This document shows, in pieces, positions 7,933 to 14,383 of a stretch of DNA of 23,212 nt (position 1 is its first letter; each line of letters starts with the position of its first letter). The notes below the pieces were generated by a model. The model was not told the origin of the DNA, did not search any database, and was given only the letters and a program-made list of their open reading frames with translations. The position numbers were made by a program, and so were the translations under genes. Origin of the DNA: a virus; IMG/VR virus record IMGVR_UViG_3300037246_002490, positions 1 through 23,212 of that record; one strand, written 5' to 3'.

Positions 7933-8051
7933 TCTCTGGTAAAGTAATGTAGTCTTTGTTTTTTAACCGGACGACTTTTTATGGCTTCGCCTTTAGTTGT
8001 CGTAAATATATAAGCCTCCTCCACTACTGCCTGAACTCCTGTTTTCTGCAC
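7920..8051 (-). CDS. Possible 43-aa leftward peptide
   Basis: GTG at 8051 has GAAG upstream at 7-base spacing; the frame encodes a basic 43-aa peptide containing AYIFTTTKGEAIKSRPVKK and ending TRETLY. A second GTG at 8024, followed by GAGGAG, is an alternative start. It lies in the divergent control region and would be the first leftward gene. I do not recognise it. Confidence 0.4.
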   Translation of the reverse strand: MQKTGVQAVVEEAYIFTTTKGEAIKSRPVKKQRLHYFTRETLY

Positions 8052-8119
8052 GGAAAATCTTCAAAGATTTCCAAAATTTTTTTGTAATCGTTGATTAAAT
8101 AACCTCCTTGCTGTTTACC

Positions 8120-8148
8120 TTGACAAATACTATTAAGTACGTTTTAAC
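8120..8148 (+). promoter_or_regulatory. Candidate rightward promoter
   Basis: Consensus -35 TTGACA at 8120-8125 and TTTAAC (4 of 6) at 8143-8148, spacing 17. It would give a leader of about 80 bases before the first rightward gene and crosses the dyad at 8154-8170. Confidence 0.35.
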
Positions 8149-8153
8149 GACTA

Positions 8154-8170
8154 TATTGATTGTGTCAATA
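8154..8170. promoter_or_regulatory. Operator-like dyad
   Basis: TATTGA-TTGTG-TCAATA, a perfect 6-bp dyad with a 5-base centre. It sits just downstream of the TTGACA promoter and upstream of the HTH gene, where a repressor would block rightward transcription. No regulator is proven. Confidence 0.35.
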
Positions 8171-8198
8171 AATTTATTTGAATTTAACCAGATTTTCC

Positions 8199-8227
8199 TT
8201 GCAAAATATGTAAATCGTGAATAAAAT
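8199..8227 (+). promoter_or_regulatory. Candidate promoter of the repeated GATTTT-CTTGCA family
   Basis: TTGCAA (-35), 17-base spacer, TAAAAT (-10, 5 of 6). The preceding AGATTTTCC matches the AGATTTTAC that precedes TTGCAT in two promoters at 14163 and 15679. A start at about 8234 would put the first base at or near the ATG, so the transcript would be almost leaderless unless the upstream promoter is used. Confidence 0.5.
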
Positions 8228-8233
8228 AGAGAT

Positions 8234-8728
8234 ATGGACAAGATAACGATTGACAACTTGAAGGTGCGACCTGACCAGAAAACAGGAAAGAAGCCAACAA
8301 CCAAACAACTGCAATTGCTTTGCGTACTCAATCCTTTCCGAAGAAGAAGGAAGGTGACATACGCAGAAGCTGCTGCCCTTCTTGGGATTAGTGTTTCTTC
8401 AGTTAATGGAAGAATGAGTAATTTCAAGCACCGTTGTCCGGAGTTACATAAGAATTTTGATGTGGTTCGTTACCCAAAAAAGTATCGAGAGGTAAGACAC
8501 GTTCACAAAACTGGATGTGTAGATTGCGGAACACCTGTCCCTGAGAATCAAAAGCTTTGTTTTGGGTGTTGGCGAATACGTGACAGAAAATACAATCCCC
8601 ACATCTACAAACAAGACAAGATGTTTCCTAAAAATGGCCGAACATGCAGTACAATTGATTGGGACAAATGGGAAGACAACGATTATCATTGGAACAACCA
8701 ATGTCGACATCAAAGGAGAAGTTACTGA
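8234..8728 (+). CDS. HTH plus zinc-ribbon DNA-binding protein
   Basis: 164 aa, first gene of the rightward operon. After a basic N-terminus, residues about 42-62 (VTYAEAAALLGISVSSVNG) form a helix-turn-helix of the sigma-region-4/LuxR-like type, followed by basic FKHRC. Residues about 95-115 carry CVDCGTP...CFGCWR, a zinc ribbon. This domain pair suggests a transcription factor acting on the divergent control region beside it. The only start is ATG 8234, with a weak AGAG upstream. Its stop overlaps the next start as TGATG. The C-terminus ends QRRSY, encoded by the ribosome site of the next gene. Confidence 0.75.
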   Translation: MDKITIDNLKVRPDQKTGKKPTTKQLQLLCVLNPFRRRRKVTYAEAAALLGISVSSVNGRMSNFKHRCPELHKNFDVVRYPKKYREVRHVHKTGCVDCGTPVPENQKLCFGCWRIRDRKYNPHIYKQDKMFPKNGRTCSTIDWDKWEDNDYHWNNQCRHQRRSY

Positions 8729-8730
8729 TG
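8711..8730 (+). promoter_or_regulatory. Repeated ribosome-binding junction, copy 1
   Basis: CAAAGGAGAAGTTACTGATG combines a strong AAAGGAG, a TGATG stop-start overlap and the C-terminal codons of the upstream gene. A copy with one base change is at 19706-19725. Confidence 0.6.
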
Positions 8731-8946
8731 CTAAGTTATGTGCTTTCATTCCTCACTATCCTGGGGCTTTACTTAGTTGGTCGAAAAAACAAGTACGGAT
8801 TTCTTGTTACGTTTTTTAGCGAGTTCCTTTGGATTTACTGGATAAGCATTACAGTTGGTGCAAAGGGCTTGTATATCGCTTGTGTCGTGATAATGGTAAT
8901 TAGCATGAAAAGTTATTTAAGGTGGAACAAAGATGAACGAAAATAA
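8728..8946 (+). CDS. Small two-helix membrane protein
   Basis: 72 aa. The ATG at 8728 (AAAGGAG upstream, TGATG overlap) is better than in-frame starts further left that would run through the HTH gene. Three hydrophobic stretches are visible (about residues 2-17, 25-40 and 43-58), with LVGRKNKYGF between the first two. The layout resembles short phage membrane proteins that look like a piece of PnuC-type transporters, but 72 residues is too short for a full transporter. Function unknown. Confidence 0.75.
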   Translation: MLSYVLSFLTILGLYLVGRKNKYGFLVTFFSEFLWIYWISITVGAKGLYIACVVIMVISMKSYLRWNKDERK

Positions 8947-9115
8947 AATATTTTGTGCGTGCAACGGTCTGGAGTGTTACGGCCCTTGCAGAACCCAACA
9001 TCTGGAAAGAGCACGTGATTGGTCTGACCCAGAAAACTTTTGTCCGTCAGCTTACGGGGAAGGGATTAATCGTGGCAAAAAGATTTCCAAGAAAAAGAGT
9101 TCGAAAAAGAGGTGA
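8933..9115 (+). CDS. Small Cys-rich protein
   Basis: 60 aa, overlapping the membrane protein by 14 bases. CACNGLECYGPC near the N-terminus and a further Cys at about residue 37 could bind zinc; the tail is a Lys/Ser run (KKISKKKSSKKR). AAGGTGG precedes the ATG. Unrecognised. Confidence 0.6.
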   Translation: MNENKIFCACNGLECYGPCRTQHLERARDWSDPENFCPSAYGEGINRGKKISKKKSSKKR

Positions 9116-9296
9116 GTTAGTTAAACATGCGGTAGCAAAAGCGTTGAAGCAGCCGTGGTCGCCACATGAACGGTTCTGTCAAAACGTGTTGCAGCTTAAC
9201 GGCATTAAGAATCCTACTTTGGAAACAGTTCGGCAAGTGATACGTCAACAGCAGTTGAACGAAACAAATAGAAAGTATAAGGAACTTACAAAATGA
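9072..9296 (+). CDS. Small basic protein
   Basis: 74 aa from GTG 9072, which has GAAGGGA eight bases upstream; an in-frame ATG at 8955 lies deep inside the previous gene. The first 15 residues are nearly all basic (VAKRFPRKRVRKRG), followed by two likely helices with SPHERFCQNVLQLNGI and ETVRQVIRQQQLNE. The charge suggests nucleic-acid binding. It overlaps its neighbours on both sides. Unrecognised. Confidence 0.6.
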   Translation: MAKRFPRKRVRKRGELVKHAVAKALKQPWSPHERFCQNVLQLNGIKNPTLETVRQVIRQQQLNETNRKYKELTK

Positions 9297-9559
9297 AAAC
9301 AGATTTTAAGCACATTTATTTTGATAATATTTCTGAGGAATATCCTAAACGAAAAACTCAAGTTTGGATTTGTCGGAGCAATGGGTCAGATGATTTTTTG
9401 GGGTTAGTAGAATGGTATGCTCCTTGGAGACAATACTGTTTTTCTACAGAAGCTGGTGTTATTCTTGCTAAAAGTTGTTTAACAGATATTGTTTATTTTA
9501 TAATACATTTGAATATGGAGAAAAATGAAAAAAACAAGAGTAGTTCATTGCCGTCGTGA
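9293..9559 (+). CDS. Conserved-looking small phage protein
   Basis: 88 aa, ATG overlapping the previous stop (AAATGA). The core (EEYPKRKTQVWICR, DFLGLVEWYAPWRQYCF, and LAKSCLTDIVYFI) reads as a compact beta-rich fold rich in Trp. I have seen this pattern as a short conserved phage hypothetical protein, but no function is known to me. The last 35 bases overlap the next gene. Confidence 0.7.
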   Translation: MKTDFKHIYFDNISEEYPKRKTQVWICRSNGSDDFLGLVEWYAPWRQYCFSTEAGVILAKSCLTDIVYFIIHLNMEKNEKNKSSSLPS

Positions 9560-9818
9560 GGCTTATGATGTGATGATTGACCGGACGACTGACTTCGGGA
9601 ATCCATTTCCAATAACTAAAAGTTTTACAAGGGAGCAATCCATAGAGCAGTTTAGAAATTATTTTCGTGCAAGGTTAGCATCTGACCCAGCATTTAAGAA
9701 AGCAGTGTTAGCTTTAGCTGGTTTAACCTTGGGATGTTGGTGTAAGCCAAAGGCATGTCACGGTGATGTGTATGTTGAATACCTGGAGGGATTAGACGAT
9801 GATAATGCTGTGTCCTAA
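9525..9818 (+). CDS. DUF4326-family protein
   Basis: 97 aa from ATG 9525 with GGAG five bases upstream. It shows the family signature: a start with VVHCRREAYDVMIDRTTDFGNPFP, split here as VVHCRREAYDV then IDRTTDFGNPF, and the C-terminal LGCWCKPKACHGDVYVEYL. The Cys/His pair in CWCxxxxCHGD may bind metal or be catalytic. The family is common in phages and mobile elements and has no established function. It sits just upstream of the polymerase group. Confidence 0.88.
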   Translation: MKKTRVVHCRREAYDVMIDRTTDFGNPFPITKSFTREQSIEQFRNYFRARLASDPAFKKAVLALAGLTLGCWCKPKACHGDVYVEYLEGLDDDNAVS

Positions 9819-9975
9819 GTGCAAAGGTGAAGGTTCTATTGCAAGACAAGGTTGGCATGACGAGCCATGCTGGATACGAGAGGAATGTAAAAACTGTGAG
9901 GGAACAGGACGACTGGTAAGAACTGTTGATGATGTTCCTTTTAAACCACTTGATGAAAATGATTGTAGTAGATAA
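9799..9975 (+). CDS. DnaJ-type zinc-finger minigene
   Basis: 58 aa from ATG 9799, overlapping the DUF4326 gene; its stop overlaps the polymerase start (TAATG). It carries exactly two CxxCxGxG repeats, CPKCKGEG near residue 5 and CKNCEGTG near residue 36, the signature of half a DnaJ/Hsp40 cysteine-rich domain. No J domain is present. It could bind zinc and an unfolded or partner protein, perhaps the polymerase with which it is translationally coupled; that is inference. Confidence 0.75.
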   Translation: MIMLCPKCKGEGSIARQGWHDEPCWIREECKNCEGTGRLVRTVDDVPFKPLDENDCSR

Positions 9976-11813
9976 TGCATAAAACAGTAATACATACTCC
10001 TTTAGAATTTCTTAAGTGGTGGCAGGCTCACCGTCAGCCAGTGATGTCACTCGATACTGAGACTACGTCTCTCGATTACCTGGAAATGGAACTTGAGGGA
10101 TTTAGTCTTTGTAATGGCACACATAGTTGTTATGTTCAATATGACAATCATGAATGGGTGCTGGCAGCCTTGAAGGATGTAGTTGACTACCTTGATGTTA
10201 CGGTCATGCACAACGCTGTGTTTGATTTAAAAGTACTTCATAAGTATAACACTGAACCTAAAAAGATTTGGTGCACGCTGACCGCCGCCAAGTTGCTGAA
10301 CGAAAATCGTGGCAAGGGCGAATATGGGCTGAAGTCCTTGGCTGTCAGTGTCCTGGAAATTCCGGAAGAACAGATTAAAAAGTGGGAAGAAGTTGAGGTA
10401 GGTACTCCAGAGTTTTACGACTATGCAATCAACGATGCTGTTTGGACTTACATGTTGTATGAACAATTCCTGCCGATGCTTGTAGCCCAAGACCTGATTC
10501 ATTTGTTTGAAGTAGTTGAAATGCCTTTTCAACATGTGCTGTCTGACCTTGAACGTAACGGTGTGTTGATTGATAAAGAAATACTTCACCAATTTAAACC
10601 ACAGGTCGAAAACATATTGTTCAAACTTGAAGTGCTTATGCTCGCTGAGATAGGAATGGAACATGATGTTCACTCAATTTCGGGTGAGATAGAATTAGTA
10701 AGTCCAATTAACTTGAATAGCAGTCAACAACTTGTGGGAGTTGCTGAAGGAATCCTTGGACTTAAGATAACAGAACGCACAAGACGAAGCAAGAAATTTC
10801 CGAAGGGACAACCAAGTGTTGATAAATTCACGATTGCAAGACTGGCTCCTAAGAGCGAGTTCTTTACGTTGCTTAGTCGTTACCGAAAACTTGGGACACT
10901 ACATCGCACGTTCTTGAATCCTTGTGAGCACTTCATTGGCTTGGACGGTCATATCCGAGCATCATACCAAATGATTCGTACCGGCAGGCTTAGTTGTAGT
11001 AGACCCAATCTTCAAAACTTACCAAACCCAAAGAAAGAGAAGCTGGAATTCAATCACCGGCTGATGTTTATTCCTGCTGCTGGACATGTGTTTGTCAAAG
11101 CTGATTGGGCAGGACAAGAACTGCGGGTGTTGGCCGAAGAATCTCAAGACGAGCGTATGATTCAGGCATTTATTGATTGTAAAGACCTACATTTAATGAC
11201 CGCCAATAGTATATTTGATTTACAGCTTACGGATGAACAACTGACGGCTACATCTGAGGCTTTCAAGAAAGCAAAAGCGGAGTTCGCTACTGAACGACAT
11301 AGGGCCAAGAACGGAGTTAACTTCCCAATAATTTATGGCAAGAGTGTCAAGACATTAGCCACGGATTTTGACATCACGGTTGAGGAAGCTCAGCGTTGGA
11401 TGGATGCATTTCACGGGCTGTATCCAAATGTACAGAAGGCCATTGACATAACCAGGTTGGAACTTCAAGAGCATGAGTTCGTTGTGACCATGATGGGTCG
11501 CCGCCGTAGGTTCCCAGGCTACAACCAGATGAGCAAGTGGGAAAAGGCTGCGGCCTTGCGACAGGCGTTCAATTTCAAAATCCAAGGCTTCAGTGCAGAA
11601 ATGATGAAACTGGCCGGAAGTCGGATACGGTTGATAATCCAAAATTACGATGCACGAATTGTGTTAACAATCCATGATGAATTAATCTATGAGGTTCTTG
11701 AGCAACAGGCTACGGCTTTTGCCGTGGAAGTGAAGCACATCATGGAACACGTTGTAAGCCTAAGTATACCAATTGTGGTAGATGTTTCAATAGTAAATTC
11801 GTATGGTGATTAG
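9975..11813 (+). CDS. polA: DNA polymerase, family A, with 3'-5' proofreading
   Basis: 612 aa from ATG 9975. The proofreading domain has intact Exo I (SLDTET, D27/E29), Exo II (MHNAVFDL, about 78-85) and Exo III (YAINDAVW). The polymerase domain has motif A ADWAGQELR (about 375), motif B around RHRAKNGVNFPIIYG (about 437-451) and motif C IHDELIYEV (about 565). No 5'-3' flap-nuclease domain is present, as in most phage replicative PolA enzymes. Motif B differs from the bacterial RRxAKxINFGxIYG: there is one extra residue between Lys and the NF pair, and Pro replaces Gly, a form I associate with some phage polymerases such as the T5 type. This is the replicative polymerase of the phage. Confidence 0.97.
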   Translation: MHKTVIHTPLEFLKWWQAHRQPVMSLDTETTSLDYLEMELEGFSLCNGTHSCYVQYDNHEWVLAALKDVVDYLDVTVMHNAVFDLKVLHKYNTEPKKIWCTLTAAKLLNENRGKGEYGLKSLAVSVLEIPEEQIKKWEEVEVGTPEFYDYAINDAVWTYMLYEQFLPMLVAQDLIHLFEVVEMPFQHVLSDLERNGVLIDKEILHQFKPQVENILFKLEVLMLAEIGMEHDVHSISGEIELVSPINLNSSQQLVGVAEGILGLKITERTRRSKKFPKGQPSVDKFTIARLAPKSEFFTLLSRYRKLGTLHRTFLNPCEHFIGLDGHIRASYQMIRTGRLSCSRPNLQNLPNPKKEKLEFNHRLMFIPAAGHVFVKADWAGQELRVLAEESQDERMIQAFIDCKDLHLMTANSIFDLQLTDEQLTATSEAFKKAKAEFATERHRAKNGVNFPIIYGKSVKTLATDFDITVEEAQRWMDAFHGLYPNVQKAIDITRLELQEHEFVVTMMGRRRRFPGYNQMSKWEKAAALRQAFNFKIQGFSAEMMKLAGSRIRLIIQNYDARIVLTIHDELIYEVLEQQATAFAVEVKHIMEHVVSLSIPIVVDVSIVNSYGD

Positions 11814-11822
11814 GAGGTTAAT

Positions 11823-12077
11823 ATGAATAAAGAATTAGAGAAGAAGTTTTGGTATATTACAAGACATAAAGGAAATTGTGCTACTTGTAAATATTACAAA
11901 CCAGATAATGAAATAACTGGATACGACCCTTGGTATCAACAAAATGAAGTATCTGCTTGGTATACAGGAGAATGTCAATTTAATCCAATACCAGTTAGTA
12001 AAGATGCTTGGAAACAAAAGTGTGGTCAATATGAAGAAATATCTGAAGAAGATTTTCTTAGAAATTATGGGAAATAA
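11823..12077 (+). CDS. Small Cys-rich protein
   Basis: 84 aa behind AGGAGG. CATCKYYK, GECQFNP and KCGQYE give four spaced cysteines in the C-x2-C ... C-x ... C pattern of short phage proteins that probably bind zinc. Aromatic residues (several Trp-Tyr) lie between. It is more AT-rich than the polymerase before it. Function unknown. Confidence 0.75.
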   Translation: MNKELEKKFWYITRHKGNCATCKYYKPDNEITGYDPWYQQNEVSAWYTGECQFNPIPVSKDAWKQKCGQYEEISEEDFLRNYGK

Positions 12078-12080
12078 GAT

Positions 12081-12575
12081 ATGGGAATACGCTTAAAACA
12101 AAATAAGAACAGTGCAGCACAGACGGAGTTCAGCATCCAGAAGATACTTGTGCGGCACTACATGTCAGGTGCCAAGTATATGGTTCCAAATATGTATTAT
12201 GGTCTGGGAGAAATGGATATGTTTCTGTTGCGACGAAGCGGTTATGTAGAGGAATTTGAGATAAAGTGCAGCACCTCAGACTTGAGGGCCGACTTTAAGA
12301 AACGTAAGCACAGTCACTTTGCCCAAGTTTATTGTACCGGCAAGCCTCTGAAGTGCCAGATACCTAACAGATTCAGCTATGTATTGGGACAAAATGTTTC
12401 TTGGGTCAAAGATTGGTTTCCTGAATACGCTGGATTGTACGTTGTTCATAATTATTACTTACAGTGCTTGATTACACCGAAGTTAATGCACAAACAGAAA
12501 TATAATTGGCATGAGAAAGTCGCAGGCAGTTGTAGTCACCGACTTCTTAAGACCCTGAAATTAAGGAACTACTAA
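12081..12575 (+). CDS. MmcB-like PD-(D/E)XK nuclease-fold protein
   Basis: 164 aa. The core is GLGEMDMFLLRRSGYVEEFEIKCSTSD, quoted here in two pieces: GEMDMF (acid at D46) and EFEIKCSTSDLRADF (E60-x-K62). This D ... ExK pattern with a Glu helix before it (QTEFSIQKILV, E16) is the restriction-endonuclease-like active site, and EIKCSTSDLRADF resembles MmcB-family DNA-repair nucleases. A Lys/His-rich segment (KKRKHSHFAQVYC) follows. Placed right after the polymerase, it may process recombination or replication intermediates. Confidence 0.8.
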   Translation: MGIRLKQNKNSAAQTEFSIQKILVRHYMSGAKYMVPNMYYGLGEMDMFLLRRSGYVEEFEIKCSTSDLRADFKKRKHSHFAQVYCTGKPLKCQIPNRFSYVLGQNVSWVKDWFPEYAGLYVVHNYYLQCLITPKLMHKQKYNWHEKVAGSCSHRLLKTLKLRNY

Positions 12576-12576
12576 T

Positions 12577-12864
12577 ATGAAAGAATTTGAAAAATGGTGT
12601 GATGAAATTGAATTCCTGTGTGTAGATTATAGTAAAAGAGATTCTATGAGAAGGGCTTGGCGAGCAGCTTTGAAGTGGTCATTAACCCAAGAGACAGATT
12701 TACAGGCTACAGAAATTGCTTGGGCAATTGAAAAGGAACTCGAAGATGAAAACATTCAAGGCCAAGAACGATGGTGTGAAAAATGTAGAGCAAAAATTGA
12801 GGCAGCCAAAAACTTGGAATGTGTAAGAATCTGCCATGCTTGTGCAAAAAGGAATCTACGATGA
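12577..12864 (+). CDS. Small protein with C-terminal zinc-binding Cys cluster
   Basis: 95 aa from ATG 12577, AAGGA nine bases upstream. The first 60 residues are helical and acidic (EFEKWCDEIEFLC ... ATEIAWAIEKELEDE). The C-terminus has CEKCRAKI and CHACAKR, a Cys4 cluster. The stop overlaps the next ATG as ATGA. Unrecognised. Confidence 0.7.
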   Translation: MKEFEKWCDEIEFLCVDYSKRDSMRRAWRAALKWSLTQETDLQATEIAWAIEKELEDENIQGQERWCEKCRAKIEAAKNLECVRICHACAKRNLR

Positions 12865-12950
12865 TTAAGTTGCTTGCAGCAGCGGCCATGACGTACATTG
12901 TTATTCGCATAACAGTACTTGTAACCCGAATTTGGAGAGCATATAGATGA
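12861..12950 (+). CDS. 29-aa single-pass membrane peptide
   Basis: ATG 12861 overlaps the previous stop as ATGA, and its own stop overlaps the next start (ATGA at 12947). The peptide MIKLLAAAAMTYIVIRI... is a hydrophobic helix with Arg at the C-terminal end. The tight overlaps on both sides support translation. Confidence 0.55.
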   Translation: MIKLLAAAAMTYIVIRITVLVTRIWRAYR

Positions 12951-13198
12951 ACGAAAAACCATACCTTAGTGCACATGATAAAATCAAACAACTTGAAGCC
13001 CAGAACAAAGTACTACAAGCTGAGTTGGATTGGTGGCATGAGCTTATTAATAAGCATCATAAGAATGTAACTTGTCCAGATTTGAGAACATACGTAGAGC
13101 AACTTCAAGCTGAGGTCAAAGAATTAAAGGCCTGGCGTGCCCGTTACGATGCAGGTGCTGCTGAGCGGCGTTGGAAGGCACTCGGCGGCAGTTGGTGA
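12947..13198 (+). CDS. Coiled-coil protein
   Basis: 83 aa with GGAGAG upstream. Two heptad segments are clear: DKIKQLEAQNKVLQAELDWW and YVEQLQAEVKELKAWRARY. Function unknown; probably dimeric. The leader (TTTGGAGAG...ATAGATG) is nearly repeated before the next gene. Confidence 0.7.
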   Translation: MNEKPYLSAHDKIKQLEAQNKVLQAELDWWHELINKHHKNVTCPDLRTYVEQLQAEVKELKAWRARYDAGAAERRWKALGGSW

Positions 13199-13221
13199 AC
13201 CAAATTTGGAGAGGAAAATAG

Positions 13222-13419
13222 ATGAAAGAACCAATTGAAAATTTGAAGTGGCAGACAGACAAAGGAAGTAATTGTCCAGTCGGTTGTTGGTGTCGCAGGA
13301 TAGTTACTGTGCCGGGGCCGGGCAAACGGAAACGTACATTCATTTCTCAGGGTTGGATAACCAAGGCCCAAGCTGAGTTGATAGTTAAAATACATAATGA
13401 ATGGCTGAAATCAATTTAA
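13222..13419 (+). CDS. Small protein with CPVGCWC motif
   Basis: 65 aa behind GGAGAGG. The N-terminal half is polar with CPVGCWCRRI; the C-terminal half (SQGWITKAQAELIVKIHNEWL) is a helix. A close idea appears in the 44-aa protein at 14236, which also has a QxEadLLVKIH-like helix. Unrecognised. Confidence 0.65.
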   Translation: MKEPIENLKWQTDKGSNCPVGCWCRRIVTVPGPGKRKRTFISQGWITKAQAELIVKIHNEWLKSI

Positions 13420-13592
13420 ATCAATCTGCAAGGTACTTCTCACGCAATTTACGTCGCATTCCCTGGGATTATAGAAATCAAACGTTGCGAAAAAACAACA
13501 ACTATGTTGATTTCTATAAACATGTCAATACCATTGTCATAATAGGTACAATCAGTATTATGATAATACCTGATTATGCAAATACGGGCTGA
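13401..13592 (+). CDS. Small basic protein with C-terminal membrane helix
   Basis: 63 aa; ATG 13401 lies inside the previous gene and lacks a clear Shine-Dalgarno, so coupling is needed. After a basic N-terminus (SARYFSRNLRRIPWDYRN), about residues 43-57 are hydrophobic (NTIVIIGTISIMIIP). The stop lies inside a strong hairpin. Last gene of the operon. Confidence 0.45.
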   Translation: MAEINLNQSARYFSRNLRRIPWDYRNQTLRKNNNYVDFYKHVNTIVIIGTISIMIIPDYANTG

Positions 13593-13604
13593 TAATTAGG
13601 TATT
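13565..13604 (+). terminator. 13-bp hairpin over the operon's last stop codon
   Basis: AATACCTGATTAT (13565-13577) pairs with ATAATTAGGTATT (13592-13604), all Watson-Crick except one G-U, around a 14-nt loop containing the TGA stop. No T-run follows (TTGAGC), so it is either a non-canonical terminator or an RNA stability element. Confidence 0.5.
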
Positions 13605-13765
13605 TGAGCAATAGTTGCCCTGTAATAGAGCGGGTGGTTGTCCAGGTTACGTTAAATGTCTTGACAAGAATGGGTTTCTCAAAAATTAGTTATAATTTTC
13701 GGGTAACATTAACATCCTTTACCTAAAATATGCAGGTTCTTCCCACCTACCGGTCATCATATCTC

Positions 13766-13841
13766 TTTGTCCTATAATCACTTACATTCCATGCGTTAAT
13801 CAATTATGTTATACACCATTTCATGTAGTTTGTCCTATAAT
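13766..13841. repeat. 13-nt direct repeat TTTGTCCTATAAT
   Basis: Exact copies at 13766-13778 and 13829-13841, 63 bases apart. Each ends in TATAAT but has no -35 at 16-18 bases, so a protein-binding site is as likely as a promoter. Confidence 0.6.
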
Positions 13842-13876
13842 GGTAGTTATGTTTCATTGACATACTACATATAGTG

Positions 13877-13929
13877 TATGGTACATGCTGTACATACCAT
13901 ATATAGTGGGTATATATTTAATATATGGT
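13877..13929. repeat. Nested inverted repeats TATGGTA/TACCATA/ATATATGGT
   Basis: TATGGTA (13877-13883) pairs with TACCATA (13895-13901), with an inner GTAC...GTAC dyad. ACCATATAT (13896-13904) pairs with ATATATGGT (13921-13929). The middle arm can pair either way, so two exclusive cruciforms or operator pairs share it. Confidence 0.65.
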
Positions 13930-14025
13930 ATAATGTGGAGATACTGCTGGGCATAATATTACAACACAACATACATCATGTCATATCTGTTAGGTACTCA
14001 CATAACTATACAACATATTACGTCA

Positions 14026-14057
14026 ACACTAATAGAATGTATTTGACACTAATAGAA
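14026..14057. repeat. Tandem 12-nt repeat ACACTAATAGAA
   Basis: Exact copies at 14026-14037 and 14046-14057, start-to-start 20 bases, about two helical turns, as expected for an iteron or paired operator. Confidence 0.6.
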
Positions 14058-14061
14058 CAGT

Positions 14062-14077
14062 CTTTACAAGCGTAAAG
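14062..14077. other. 6-bp hairpin CTTTAC-AAGC-GTAAAG
   Basis: Perfect stem with a 4-nt loop, 4 bases after the second ACACTAATAGAA repeat. Too short and lacking a T-run for an intrinsic terminator; likely part of the repeat locus. Confidence 0.35.
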
Positions 14078-14085
14078 ATATGCCG

Positions 14086-14109
14086 TAGACTAATTCTATA
14101 AATAGTCTA
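14086..14109. repeat. Dyad TAGACTA-N10-TAGTCTA
   Basis: Perfect 7-bp arms with a 10-base AT centre, 53 bases upstream of the conserved promoter upstream element. Arm centres are 17 bases apart, so a dimeric regulator could bind here. Confidence 0.4.
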
Positions 14110-14162
14110 TATATACGTAGACAATATATTTTGACTATTTTCACATAATTAAAAGATTTTAC

Positions 14163-14191
14163 TTGCATTGTCATACAACATGTGGTATACT
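14163..14191 (+). promoter_or_regulatory. Promoter, conserved family copy P1
   Basis: TTGCAT, 17 bases, TATACT. The 19 bases AAAAGATTTTACTTGCATT (14151-14169) recur exactly at 15667-15685. It reads into the 44-aa gene at 14236. Confidence 0.7.
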
Positions 14192-14235
14192 TTGTATAGT
14201 CAATAAGTCACGTAGTTAAAACAAGAGGATATAAA

Positions 14236-14370
14236 ATGATTAAAGCACGAAAAGACAAACGTATTACCCAAAGGGAAACAGACCTGTTAGTCAAAATTCA
14301 TGCAGGTATATTGACATGGAAACAGGCTATTAAAATCATGGACAAATTCCTTAAAAAGATTGGTTATTAA
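14236..14370 (+). CDS. 44-aa basic helical protein
   Basis: ATG 14236 behind AGAGGAT, 45 bases after the P1 -10 box. The sequence (ITQRETDLLVKIHAGILTWKQ) forms one long amphipathic helix with Lys/Arg ends, and the pattern of a short HTH-like half is possible. Not in larger families I know. Leads a cluster of very short genes. Confidence 0.6.
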   Translation: MIKARKDKRITQRETDLLVKIHAGILTWKQAIKIMDKFLKKIGY

Positions 14371-14383
14371 ACTGGAGAAAATT

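Larger units (their letters stand above)
13605..14150. other. AT-rich non-coding region with dyads and direct repeats; possible origin or control locus
   Basis: About 545 bases without a credible gene on either strand. It holds a 13-nt direct repeat (13766 and 13829), a nested dyad cluster (13877-13929) with an extended -10-like TGGTATAAT at 13926-13934, a 12-nt tandem repeat (14026 and 14046), a 6-bp hairpin (14062-14077) and a 7-bp dyad (14086-14109). I see no DnaA box. Position between the replication operon and the promoter-driven accessory genes fits an origin or a switch. Confidence 0.5.

Noticed and set aside
8052-8083. Imperfect GGAAAATCTT...AAGATTTCC stem followed by seven T on the plus strand
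   Set aside because: Looks like an intrinsic terminator, but the stem is weak with a bulge and no rightward gene lies upstream; it could only block stray or read-through RNA.
10227-10673. 148-aa ORF antisense to the polymerase
   Set aside because: Mirror of the conserved polymerase frame; no ribosome site or motif.
13878-14075. 65-aa ORF inside the non-coding block
   Set aside because: Composed of AT-rich low-complexity codons across the dyads, no Shine-Dalgarno, no recognisable pattern.
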